Shown here: piece after piece, positions 44,405-52,335 of the stretch
How the letters are laid out: each line of letters opens with the position of its first letter
Numbering within the stretch: position 1 is the stretch's first letter
Source of the DNA: Culturomica massiliensis
Lineage (GTDB): Bacteria; Bacteroidota; Bacteroidia; Bacteroidales; Marinifilaceae
Reading direction: 5' to 3'
Assembly (NCBI RefSeq): GCF_900091655.1
Contig: NZ_LT594621.1
Coordinates: forward strand, 3,630,639 to 3,694,638
Length of the DNA: 64,000 bases
Translations under genes and position numbers: made by a program
The notes under the pieces: generated by a model
Seen by the model: only the letters and a program-made list of their open reading frames with translations
What the model was told of the DNA's origin: nothing
Databases searched by the model: none

Positions 44405-45253
44405 TTACCAAACTTCCCAATGATCAAGTAACGCTACAATTCCACGTCCTGCTGATGAATAACAAGCACCTGCAACAGCTCCAGGCGCTGCACCGACACC
44501 TCCTGCCAGAGCGCCAACCCCAGCTCCAATTGCTCCTCCTACAACATCTGATTTTCCCATACTTTTCAAAGTATCACAAAACCAGTCCCATCCCCCTCGT
44601 GAACTTATTGATTTTAACTCATTCATTGCACCTATTTCCATTCCACCTAATTCAATTATCCATTTTTCATAATTTTCTGTCCAATATTCTAATGAATATC
44701 TTGCTACTGAAGTTGCTGAAAGAAGAATTTTTGCTTCATCAACGGAACATTGACTTATAATATCTAATTCTATCTTTTTTATTTTTTCTATTGTTAATTC
44801 AAGTCCTATTTCTAAATTGGATATTACGTTGTCTAATTCATTTAAAAAAGTGATTTGTGAAGGATTTAAATTAATTTTAGAATTAATCAAATATGTTAAG
44901 TTATTATTTCCTGCACTTTTTAAAACTTCACGATTAAAATTTTGGAAAGTTAATGGAAGTTCCTTATGATTTACGTTTCTGAGAATTTTCGACGTTTTAG
45001 CAAAAGATAATGTTGCTTGTTCAATTAAATCGAAAATATTGGTAGTACTTCTCAAAGCAGATTTTTTATTGATTTTCTTTTCCTTAAGATATTCAAAAAT
45101 ATAATCTAATCCTTTGTTATGTTCTATTCCAATTTGTTCATAATCAAAAGATATATCAGGTGTTGTTGTCTTCTCTTTTTGACAAGATATTAAATTGGCG
45201 GTTACAAAAACACCAAAAACGAATGCAACTAATACGACAATCTTACTTTTCAT
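44405..45253 (-). CDS. Lipoprotein with C-terminal glycine-zipper region
   Basis: 282 residues from ATG 45253; an upstream ATG (45319) would put 22 residues before the signal peptide. Canonical lipobox LISC with Cys24. The middle is helical, with LNPSQITFLNEL near 128-139 and ATSVARYSLEYW near 180-191. The C-terminus (about 238-272) is GGAIGAGVGALAGG and GVGAAPGAVAGAC, a glycine-zipper like those of membrane-inserting class II bacteriocins and pore-forming peptides, ending in Trp. No family assigned. A truncated, frameshifted relative lies at 48438-48822. Confidence 0.7.
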   Translation of the reverse strand: MKSKIVVLVAFVFGVFVTANLISCQKEKTTTPDISFDYEQIGIEHNKGLDYIFEYLKEKKINKKSALRSTTNIFDLIEQATLSFAKTSKILRNVNHKELPLTFQNFNREVLKSAGNNNLTYLINSKINLNPSQITFLNELDNVISNLEIGLELTIEKIKKIELDIISQCSVDEAKILLSATSVARYSLEYWTENYEKWIIELGGMEIGAMNELKSISSRGGWDWFCDTLKSMGKSDVVGGAIGAGVGALAGGVGAAPGAVAGACYSSAGRGIVALLDHWEVW

Positions 45254-45436
45254 GACAAATAATATTTTAGAGTTATAGTATTTTTGACTTTTTTCCTGAA
45301 TATATAAGATCTTTGCCATTTTCGGATGAGGATGGGTTATTATTCCCTTAAATCCTGAATGGCAAGTGACTCAAATTATTTTTGCCTAAAAGAGTTAAAC
45401 TTTTTGTTTGCATACTTGAAGCTGTTTGAAAATTGA

Positions 45437-45820
45437 CTATCGTTGGAATTCTCCTTCCCAGTAATAGAGGCCGTTTAGAATTTTTAATAGATACCGCTCT
45501 TCTTCCGCCAAAGAAGAGATGTCGATTTGATTTGGTGAAATGGAAATATCGATCGTTTGGACGATTGTATTCTGATGCGTATTGTTTTCGATAATTACTG
45601 TTGCCTGCCCGTGACAGTTTTGGAATACCAATTCGATTTTATGGGTATTTAAATTTAGCGTAGCTGATGCTTTACTAAAAGTAATGGAACGAGGTTTGCC
45701 TTTGGGGAGTATTTTAATGGTTTTAGTATTAACAGTAATCGGTTGTTTTTGTTCTTGCCCCCAGCCATTAGAAAAAAGAGCAATACATAGTAAAATTGTA
45801 AATACGATGATCTTTTTCAT
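45437..45820 (-). CDS. DUF3244 secreted protein
   Basis: 127 residues from ATG 45820 with a signal peptide ending at NGWGQ, followed by a single immunoglobulin-like beta-sandwich (SITFSKASATLNLNTHKIELVFQNCHGQATVIIEN, ending YYWEGEF). DUF3244 proteins are common small exported proteins of Bacteroidales found beside TPR-type regulators, as here. Role unknown. The start follows family size and the signal peptide, not the earlier ATG at 45862. Confidence 0.7.
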   Translation of the reverse strand: MKKIIVFTILLCIALFSNGWGQEQKQPITVNTKTIKILPKGKPRSITFSKASATLNLNTHKIELVFQNCHGQATVIIENNTHQNTIVQTIDISISPNQIDISSLAEEERYLLKILNGLYYWEGEFQR

Positions 45821-46000
45821 TTTATTTTGATTTAGTGTTGTAAATAAATATAATCTGTACAAAGTACTTTTTCTACTTTCAGACTCTTATCATTTAAAAA
45901 TCAAAATATTGACGATCAGTATGTTGTGAAAATATTTTCTTATCAAGTTGTAACAGAGGACTGTTTGTTGCTATCTGACAATCAAAAGAACTTCGGTTTA

Positions 46001-47710
46001 TCAAGCGAACTTTTCCTGATAAAGTTGTTTTGCCATTTCTTTAAGATACAAGGGAAGGGATTGGTTGATATCCATTTTACTGCTCAGCCGATTGTTTTTT
46101 ACGTAGAAATAATTGACACTTACGTTATAAATTACACTTATTTCCTGAGGCGAGAAATCGGAACAGATAAAGGCGCACCACTCTAAATCCTCTTGTGAAA
46201 GTTGAGGAAATTGTTTTTTAAGAAAGTCGATAATACCGTGATAATTGATATTGACGATATCACATAGATTGTGAAGTACTTCCTGTGTGAGTGTATGGAG
46301 TTTCATCAATTCGTTTACCTTTGTGTAAAAGATATCCCGGTTTGCTTTCCCTCTGTACTGAATGGACAGAGCTGTGAGTTGCTTAATGATGGCCAGCCGT
46401 TTTTCCAACGCTTCTTTTAATTGCAGTTGTTCCCGGTTTTTCTCATTTAATCGGTATATAAATTGGTTTTCCGTAAATTTGTGTTGTTCTTTCAGATTTT
46501 CCACCAATTGCAGATATTCTTCTATCTCATTTTCTTTCTTCCTCAATGCCTTTTTATGGCGGTTGATCCAATAAATAGTTAAGCAGATCAATAAGGCCAG
46601 AAATAAAATCAGTATTATCAATAGTAGATAATGTATCTGTGCTTCTGTCTTTAGTTGTTCGTTTTGATTCGATAATAGTTTGTTTCTGAATTGTTTTTCC
46701 GTATTCAGAACAGCTTCTCTGCGTTCCTGTTGAAATAGACAGTCCGTTATATTACAATATTCCAAGACATATTGAAATGCTTCTTTGTAATTTGAACGTT
46801 TTTCTTCGATTTGGTATAGATGTAAGTAGATGCTTTGTTTCTGTATATTGTTTAATTTCACCGTTGAATCTGCTAAAGCCAATTTTAAGTAATATTGGGC
46901 AGAATCATATTGTCTTAAATAATAATGGCATTCACTTAAGATTACATATCTATTGAAAGAATTTGTAGTATCTTTTTTATTTTTAGCGAAAATTTCGTGA
47001 ATACGTTTTGTATTTTCAGTTAGAAAGCATACATATAATAAGGCACTTTCAAGATAAGATATTTCTTTTGTATCTCTCTCCTCTTTAAAAAATTTTAAAG
47101 CTTTGTCGTAATGAATATACGCACTGTCTAATTTATTTTTTCCTAAATAACATCCGGCAATAGATCCCAAGATGTAATTGGCATTTAAAGAGTCTGCTTC
47201 ATTTAAAAAATATTTGTAGGATAATTGGTAATATTTAAATGCGTCTTCTATATAATCCTGGTACCAGTATATCTCACCTAACTCATTGTAAATAAGTCCT
47301 AATAATTTTTGGTCATTTGTTTTTAAAGCCAATTGCTCGGCTTGTAGTAAATTTTCACAAGCTTTTTTCCATTCATTATTTGTAGAATAGATTTTTCCTT
47401 TGTAAAAATAGGTTTTGGCTGTTCTTTGCCAGTCGTTTGTTTTAGGATAATAATCCAAGGCGATATCAATCAGTGAGTCAGAGGTAACTTTTACCAGATT
47501 TTTATGCAGGGCTTCTGTATACAAAAGGGCGTATCGAGCTTTTATGGCCCGGTTTTCGGGGATTCTAGTCATGAGTTGTAACAGTTTGAGAGCACTGTCG
47601 GGCTTTGACGACATGATTTGTTCAATGGTGTCGAAGGAAGAAAGAGGATTTATCGAAGGTGTACATCCGATATATAAAATAAAAAAAAGAAAAAATATTC
47701 TTTTGATCAT
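46001..47710 (-). CDS. Membrane-anchored TPR regulator with C-terminal HTH
   Basis: 569 residues. A signal sequence with a Cys at residue 16 is followed by about 320 residues of TPR-like helical repeats (for example LLGLIYNELGEIYWYQDYIEDAFKYYQLSYKYF), one transmembrane helix near 358-380 (LLLIILILFLALLICLTIYWI), a coiled coil about 383-440, and a C-terminal LuxR-like helix-turn-helix (LSQEDLEWCAFICSDFSPQEISVIYNVSV). The layout implies sensing outside and DNA binding inside, in one polypeptide. It is the likely regulator of the lipoprotein genes downstream on the same strand. Confidence 0.75.
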   Translation of the reverse strand: MIKRIFFLFFILYIGCTPSINPLSSFDTIEQIMSSKPDSALKLLQLMTRIPENRAIKARYALLYTEALHKNLVKVTSDSLIDIALDYYPKTNDWQRTAKTYFYKGKIYSTNNEWKKACENLLQAEQLALKTNDQKLLGLIYNELGEIYWYQDYIEDAFKYYQLSYKYFLNEADSLNANYILGSIAGCYLGKNKLDSAYIHYDKALKFFKEERDTKEISYLESALLYVCFLTENTKRIHEIFAKNKKDTTNSFNRYVILSECHYYLRQYDSAQYYLKLALADSTVKLNNIQKQSIYLHLYQIEEKRSNYKEAFQYVLEYCNITDCLFQQERREAVLNTEKQFRNKLLSNQNEQLKTEAQIHYLLLIILILFLALLICLTIYWINRHKKALRKKENEIEEYLQLVENLKEQHKFTENQFIYRLNEKNREQLQLKEALEKRLAIIKQLTALSIQYRGKANRDIFYTKVNELMKLHTLTQEVLHNLCDIVNINYHGIIDFLKKQFPQLSQEDLEWCAFICSDFSPQEISVIYNVSVNYFYVKNNRLSSKMDINQSLPLYLKEMAKQLYQEKFA

Positions 47711-47934
47711 CTAAATGATGTTGAGGTAAAAATCTGACGTATTTTACAAATATATATATATTTATTTGATAGAACAAAAAGCGATATTTGGTTTTGGAGA
47801 GAATATTCTTTTTTGTTTTTAGCCGGATTAGGTTACGACACCGAATTTGCCTGCTAATATCCGGAGAATCGAATTACAGGGATTAAAAAATAAGGAAAAA
47901 AGTAATAAATGAATATAAATTGCTGCTTTATATT

Positions 47935-48066
47935 TTTATCGGTTCGGCGATAAACAGATCGGTATGGATATCCTCCTTTGTAATGCCTTTTAACTCCGGT
48001 GTTTCTGTGGCCTGTTTTACCTTTAGTTTTAAAAGGGAGAGAGGGATTGTCCTTGCGGTCCTTACC
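47935..48066 (-). pseudogene. Fragment of the TraB/Tiki-like lipoprotein gene
   Basis: About 130 bp nearly identical to 43135-43268 inside the intact TraB-like gene; both read DRKDNPSLPFKTKGK. An extra A after that motif shifts the frame, and both ends of the gene are missing. The 80-codon frame over this region (47854-48096) is therefore not a gene. Confidence 0.8.
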
Positions 48067-48073
48067 TATAGAA

Positions 48074-48406
48074 TTAAAAATTGAAAAACAAGACAAAAAA
48101 TGCCAATCCTGTTATACTTATCGCTATGCTTAATGACGCTATGTTTAATATATTTTTTTTGATATCGATTATCATATCGGTAAGGATTGGGATGACGGAC
48201 AAAACCAATAGAACAAATGCCATCTTTTTTAAAAATAGATAATAATCTTCCTTTATTCCTGCCGATTCCCAGGGAGCTATGCAACAAATAACAATGGCCG
48301 ATGTAAAAACTATCAAATCTCTGAAAATACGATAACGCATTGTTTGTGCTATAGGAGAAGGCCCCCAGAAGAAGCCTCCCCATTTATTTAAATAATTTAT
48401 TTTCAT
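48074..48406 (-). CDS. Small membrane protein, about three helices
   Basis: 110 residues with hydrophobic helices near 30-45, 60-80 and 88-108. No family recognised. It lies between the remnant of a glycine-zipper lipoprotein (upstream) and the TraB-like fragment (downstream), the same order as the intact module, where a two-helix protein takes this place. It may be an orphaned immunity-like protein. The N-terminal MKINYLNKWGGFFWGPSPIAQ is not a signal peptide. Confidence 0.5.
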   Translation of the reverse strand: MKINYLNKWGGFFWGPSPIAQTMRYRIFRDLIVFTSAIVICCIAPWESAGIKEDYYLFLKKMAFVLLVLSVIPILTDMIIDIKKNILNIASLSIAISITGLAFFVLFFNF

Positions 48407-48437
48407 AACTTAGTTTTATAAGTAGTGATTGTCAATC

Positions 48438-48822
48438 CTATTTTGCTGTTTTCATGCAATTGTTATAATCCTTTTCTGCCTCATCAATCGAAATGTAGGC
48501 TACAACGCCTGCTGCGACTGTTCCTAATCCACCTGTAAGAATACCCAGGTCCACTGATTGCAAGATTTCTAACTATTCTTAAGGCAGCTTTATTAAATGC
48601 ATCGAGACACTCTTGTTTTGTCGCTCTTGTATTTACTGTTATTTCCTTAATTCTTGTTTTGATATAATAGCCATACGATATACTTTTCGCAAGAAAAGTT
48701 TTTTGTTCTTTGGTTAAACTATTATCAGACGCTATTTTCTCTAAAAAACGGGTATATCCTGATCGTTTATGTAAGTATAATGTTTTTGACTTATGATATA
48801 GTCCATTCTGTTTATTACAAAT
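48438..48822 (-). pseudogene. Remnant of a second glycine-zipper lipoprotein gene
   Basis: The minus strand is open from 48822 without any start codon and encodes LTKEQKTFLAKS and ATKQECLDAFNKAALRIVRN, then changes frame near 48555 and continues as LGILTGGLGTVAAGVVAYIS to a TAG at 48438. The order (helical part with a xxxQxTFL motif, then Gly/Ala-rich end) parallels the intact lipoprotein at 44405-45253. N-terminus and signal peptide are lost. Confidence 0.55.
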
Positions 48823-48978
48823 CTAAAAAAGTAATCTTCCAAAAGCAAAAATGATGTCACTTTTTTGATATAATTTAACTAAAAATTGGAAGCTTAGAAG
48901 TGAGTAAGTTATCTAAAAAGGTATATCATTCTTATCTTGTTTATATAGATTTTGTTTAATATTTTATTGAAAATCAGT

Positions 48979-49128
48979 ATGTTGTCATGGTTTTTGTTAG
49001 ACGTATTGACGTGTGATCGGTTTATAATGAAATTATTACGATTGGGAGCAGATATTTTAAGCCGGCTTGATCAACGTGTAAAGAAAAAACTTAAAGACAA
49101 AAAATCAATATATCCGTTTTTCCGATAA
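48979..49128 (+). CDS. Possible 49-residue basic protein
   Basis: An ATG-to-TAA frame, with a second ATG at residue 17 that would give 33 residues beginning MKLLRLGADILSRLDQRVKK. The C-terminal half is very basic and amphipathic. No clear promoter or ribosome-binding site. The rest of the 48823-49349 gap is AT-rich and holds only the promoter before the DUF389 gene. Confidence 0.22.
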   Translation: MLSWFLLDVLTCDRFIMKLLRLGADILSRLDQRVKKKLKDKKSIYPFFR

Positions 49129-49313
49129 TATATCCGGAAGAATATCCGGGTTATTTTCCGGGGTGAGTTTTATTTTTTCGGGGTTTCCGGGTGATAGATA
49201 TAATGATCTGTTATTCAATCGAATAATGTTGGTGTAAAATAAAAATGACGAATATTAGGTTGTGGACCTTCACCTATGTTTTTGTTTTCTTGTTTTATAG
49301 CCGGAAAAATCAG

Positions 49314-49321
49314 TAAATTTG
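49314..49321 (+). promoter_or_regulatory. Promoter -7 box for the DUF389 gene
   Basis: Perfect TAAATTTG 29 bp before the ATG at 49350. The -33 region is T-rich but has no exact TTTG at the ideal distance. Confidence 0.45.
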
Positions 49322-49349
49322 CGTTTCGATATTTAAATTGAAAGTTCGT

Positions 49350-50708
49350 ATGAAATTCTCGGAGTTATTTACCCAATTTAAAGATTATTTGAAAGGAATC
49401 CTTGATCCTTCCGGGGATCGCGAAGGTGAGGCTCAAACGGTGGAAAATATTTGCAGTGGAATTAACTTCAAAGGCAGTAATCTTTGGGTATTGATCTTTG
49501 CTATCTTTATCGCTTCTTTGGGGTTGAATGTGAATTCAACGGCCGTTATTATCGGTGCGATGTTGATATCTCCTTTGATGGGGCCGATCATGGGCATCGG
49601 TTTAGGGCTTGGAATTAATGATTTCGAGTTGATAAAAAAGGCATTCCGTAATTTAGCCATTGCTACGGTGTTCGGAATTCTGACATCTACGTTCTATTTT
49701 TTGATTTCTCCTTTAAACGAGGCCCGTTCCGAGTTACTGGCGCGAACGACTCCGACGATTTATGACGTTTTGATCGCTTTTTTCGGCGGGATGGCTGGTA
49801 TTGTCGCTTCGAGTACGCGTTTAAAAGGGAATGTGATTCCCGGTGTAGCTATTGCTACGGCTTTAATGCCTCCCTTGTGTACGGCCGGATTCGGTCTTGC
49901 CAGCGGGAATTTCTCTTATTTTTTCGGTGCGTTTTATCTGTATGTGATCAATTCGGTTTTCATTGCTTTTGCTACGACATTGGGTGTAAAACTGATGCAT
50001 TTTTCCAAAAAGTCGTTTGTCGATAAAGTGCGGGAAAAAAAGGTGCAGCAACTGGTTTATACGATTCTTTTCCTGACCGTGGTGCCGAGTGTTTATATTA
50101 CATATAATATGGTGCGTACCAATATTTTTGAAACCAATGCGAACCGGTTTATCACCAACGAGATCAATTTCCCGAATACATTCGTCGTCAACAAGCATAT
50201 ACAGGCGGAAGCTCCGGAACGTAGCATATCCGTTTCGTTGATCGGAAAAAAAGTATCGGAAGAATCAATTGTGATGTTGCGTCAGAAAATGGAGCAATAT
50301 GGATTGAAAAACGTTGCGCTGTCGATTTCTCAGGGACTTGGGGAAGATGAAAAAGAAGACGGATTGAATAGCCTTGTCCTACAGGATTTTTATCGTTTAA
50401 ACCGGGAGAAAATGGTTAGTCAGGAAGCGGAGATCAGCTTGTTGAAAGCCCGCCTGACCAATTATACGGTTTATGATTCAGCGACCGTGGAGCTTGGACC
50501 GGAATTGAAGATTTTGTTTCCTTATGTAAAATCGATCGCTTTGTCCCGTATGGTACGTATAAATGTCGAATTACAGACAAACGATACTTTGAATGTAGCT
50601 TTTTTGTCTTATCAAAAGCCTCCTTCAGAGGATGATGAAGAGCGTTTTAAAACCTGGTTGGAAACCCGTTTGAAAACAAAACGTATAAAAGTGATAGAAG
50701 AAAAATAA
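49350..50708 (+). CDS. DUF389 membrane protein
   Basis: 452 residues from ATG 49350; a TTG four codons earlier is unlikely to be the start. The N-terminal half holds six hydrophobic helices with the DUF389 signature (NSTAVIIGAMLISPLMGPIMGIGLGLG, then GVAIATALMPPLCTAGFGLA). The C-terminal 200 residues are soluble and mixed alpha/beta. DUF389 proteins are widespread in Bacteroidota; their transport substrate or role is not established. Single gene between promoter and a weak terminator-like hairpin. Confidence 0.88.
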   Translation: MKFSELFTQFKDYLKGILDPSGDREGEAQTVENICSGINFKGSNLWVLIFAIFIASLGLNVNSTAVIIGAMLISPLMGPIMGIGLGLGINDFELIKKAFRNLAIATVFGILTSTFYFLISPLNEARSELLARTTPTIYDVLIAFFGGMAGIVASSTRLKGNVIPGVAIATALMPPLCTAGFGLASGNFSYFFGAFYLYVINSVFIAFATTLGVKLMHFSKKSFVDKVREKKVQQLVYTILFLTVVPSVYITYNMVRTNIFETNANRFITNEINFPNTFVVNKHIQAEAPERSISVSLIGKKVSEESIVMLRQKMEQYGLKNVALSISQGLGEDEKEDGLNSLVLQDFYRLNREKMVSQEAEISLLKARLTNYTVYDSATVELGPELKILFPYVKSIALSRMVRINVELQTNDTLNVAFLSYQKPPSEDDEERFKTWLETRLKTKRIKVIEEK

Positions 50709-50758
50709 GTAAAAGGAGATATAGGCCTTGATGTATTCTCTTTTTTTTCTATTTTTTT

Positions 50759-50766
50759 TAACTTTG
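50759..50766 (+). promoter_or_regulatory. Promoter -7 box for the DUF3332 gene
   Basis: Perfect TAACTTTG 71 bp before the ATG at 50837; the expected -33 position is T-rich. Confidence 0.45.
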
Positions 50767-50836
50767 CATAACAGAAGTATAATAGGGATTAAAATTTCTT
50801 AGGAACAATACTATAAATCTTTTAAATTTATCTATC

Positions 50837-51382
50837 ATGAAAAAATTATTAACCAAATTTACTGTTGTTGTATTAATTGCTTGTACTGCAATTTTGATGT
50901 CAGGATGTTACGGATCGTTTTCACTTACTTCAAAGTTGCATCGTTGGAACGGTCAGGTTTCTAACAGCAAGTTTGTAAATGAATTGGTATTTTTCGGTTT
51001 GTGTATTCTGCCGGCCTATGAATTGTGCTGTTTGGGAGATGCATTGATTTTTAACTCTATCGAATTTTGGGGTGGTAACAATCCGGTAGCAATGGGAGCT
51101 GATGAAGTAGAAGAAATGGATGTGTTGCACGAAGGACAGATGTATAAGATGATTAAGAAACAAAATCAGTTGACGATTGCTTCGACGGACGGACAGGAAG
51201 CTGTGGATTTTCGTTATTTCCCGAAAGAAAAAGCGTGGTATCTGATGGACGGTGAGAATAAAACAAAAGTAGTGGAAATGCGTGATAAGAGTGTTTTCAC
51301 TTATTTGCCGAACGACAAAACCCTGGTGTTCGATCAGACAACAGCAAATTTAATCGAGCAGGAAGTTATGGCTGCCAGATAA
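50837..51382 (+). CDS. DUF3332 lipoprotein
   Basis: 181 residues with a signal peptide and lipobox MSGC (Cys24), then YGSFSLTSKLHRWNGQVSNSKFVNELVFFGLCILPAYELC, the start of DUF3332. One hydrophobic stretch follows the lipobox region. Conserved in Bacteroidota and some Proteobacteria, function unknown. Monocistronic: promoter upstream and terminator at 51403-51436. Confidence 0.8.
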   Translation: MKKLLTKFTVVVLIACTAILMSGCYGSFSLTSKLHRWNGQVSNSKFVNELVFFGLCILPAYELCCLGDALIFNSIEFWGGNNPVAMGADEVEEMDVLHEGQMYKMIKKQNQLTIASTDGQEAVDFRYFPKEKAWYLMDGENKTKVVEMRDKSVFTYLPNDKTLVFDQTTANLIEQEVMAAR

Positions 51383-51402
51383 TTTGTTTTTAGAAATACA
51401 GG

Positions 51403-51436
51403 AATCCGGATTTCATTGTGAGATCCGGATTTTTTA
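51403..51436 (+). terminator. Terminator of the DUF3332 gene
   Basis: AATCCGGAT (51403-51411) pairs exactly with ATCCGGATT (51423-51431), followed by TTTTTAT. Confidence 0.85.
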
Positions 51437-51468
51437 TAGCAATAAAATGTCACTTTTACTTCATGATT

Positions 51469-51504
51469 TTGTCACAATGACGTGACAACGAATGTATATT
51501 TTTG
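51469..51504 (+). promoter_or_regulatory. Palindromic operator and -7 box before a candidate ncRNA
   Basis: TTGTCAC (51469-51475) and GTGACAA (51482-51488) form a 7-bp dyad with a 6-bp centre; a further TGTCAC half-site occurs at 51449. Directly after it comes a perfect -7 box TATTTTTG (51497-51504). The dyad occupies the -33 region, as expected for a regulator-dependent or repressed promoter. Confidence 0.5.
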
Positions 51505-51693
51505 AAACTGAAAAGAAATGATGTCTTTTTCGGGTGTAAATCTGAATTTTATCGATCGGTGAAGTGAAATTTCTGATTTTGATTTCCGGTTTGATTTAAA
51601 GAGACATTGATTTTCAGTTTTTGACGTTCGTTTTTTTCATAAGTTTTGGTTAGACAGGTTAAGTTCCCACCGTGATGGTCCGGGGACTTTTTT
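51505..51693 (+). ncRNA. Candidate rod-shaped small RNA
   Basis: No protein is encoded here. The start region AAACTGAAAA (51505-51514) pairs with TTTTCAGTTT (51611-51620), ATGTC (51521-51525) with GACAT (51603-51607), and inner segments AAATC-GAATTT with AAATTTC-GATTT, giving a long interrupted hairpin. A terminator hairpin (51661-51689) and T-run close the unit. Predicted length is about 185 nt. The rod shape with internal bubbles recalls 6S RNA, but I cannot confirm that family. Terminator and promoter are both on the plus strand, away from any gene they could otherwise serve. Confidence 0.5.
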
Positions 51694-51695
51694 TA
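51661..51695 (+). terminator. Terminator of the candidate small RNA
   Basis: AAGTTCCC (51661-51668) pairs with GGGGACTT (51682-51689, one G-T wobble), with inner ACC/GGT pairs, followed by a T-run. The DUF3332 gene upstream already has its own terminator, so a second one implies another transcript. Confidence 0.7.
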
Positions 51696-51696
51696 T

Positions 51697-52308
51697 TTAA
51701 ATCAGCTTTTCCGTAATAGCCAGTTTGACCATGGCCGCGGTGTTTTTAACTCCTAGTTTTAATAGTAGATTTTTACGGTAGCTGTTAATCGTTTCAACAC
51801 CTAAAAATAACTTTGAAGCGATCTCTTTATTTGTGTAGCCTTCTACGACGAGTTTTAGCAACTCGGTCTCCCGCAATGTCAGAAAAAGTTTGTTGTTGTT
51901 ATGTGCTTGTAAAACATTGTCGGCTTCTTCGCTGAAATAAGAGTTTCCGTTATATACTTCCCGTATGCCTTCAATAATTTCTTCCGGTAAGGCATTTTTT
52001 AATAAATACCCGTTTGCTCCGTTTTGGAGCATTTTTTGCATATAGAAATATTCTTTAAAGCCGGTAAGAGCAATTATCCGGACAAAGGGATAAAATCCCC
52101 GTATATATCGACATAAGTCCATACCGTTGATATCCGGCAGATTGATGTCTAGTAATATGATGTCCGGTGTCGTTTTTTGCAATAATTCTTTGCAGTCTTT
52201 ACCACAGAGGGCCGTCCCTATGGTACGGATATCCGGACAGCTATCGATTAATTTTTTGATACCGTCGGTTACAATAGGATGGTCGTCGACTACGATTACT
52301 TTTATCAT
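51697..52308 (-). CDS. NarL/FixJ (LuxR-type) response regulator, orphan
   Basis: 203 residues: receiver domain 1-120 with Asp8/Asp9, phospho-acceptor Asp54 in ILLDINLPD, Thr82 and Lys104; LuxR helix-turn-helix 140-200 (LTLRETELLKLVVEGYTNKEIASKLFLGVETINSYRKNLLLKLGVKNTAAMV). All phosphorylation residues are intact, but no histidine kinase is encoded nearby. It lies next to a divergent promoter with two palindromes (52822-52880), which it might bind; that is inference from position. Confidence 0.93.
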   Translation of the reverse strand: MIKVIVVDDHPIVTDGIKKLIDSCPDIRTIGTALCGKDCKELLQKTTPDIILLDINLPDINGMDLCRYIRGFYPFVRIIALTGFKEYFYMQKMLQNGANGYLLKNALPEEIIEGIREVYNGNSYFSEEADNVLQAHNNNKLFLTLRETELLKLVVEGYTNKEIASKLFLGVETINSYRKNLLLKLGVKNTAAMVKLAITEKLI

Positions 52309-52335
52309 AATTGTTTTTTGTTTTTAATTCGGTTT

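Noticed and set aside
47854..48096. 80-codon minus-strand frame
   Set aside because: It is the shifted frame of a TraB-like gene fragment, so not an independent gene.
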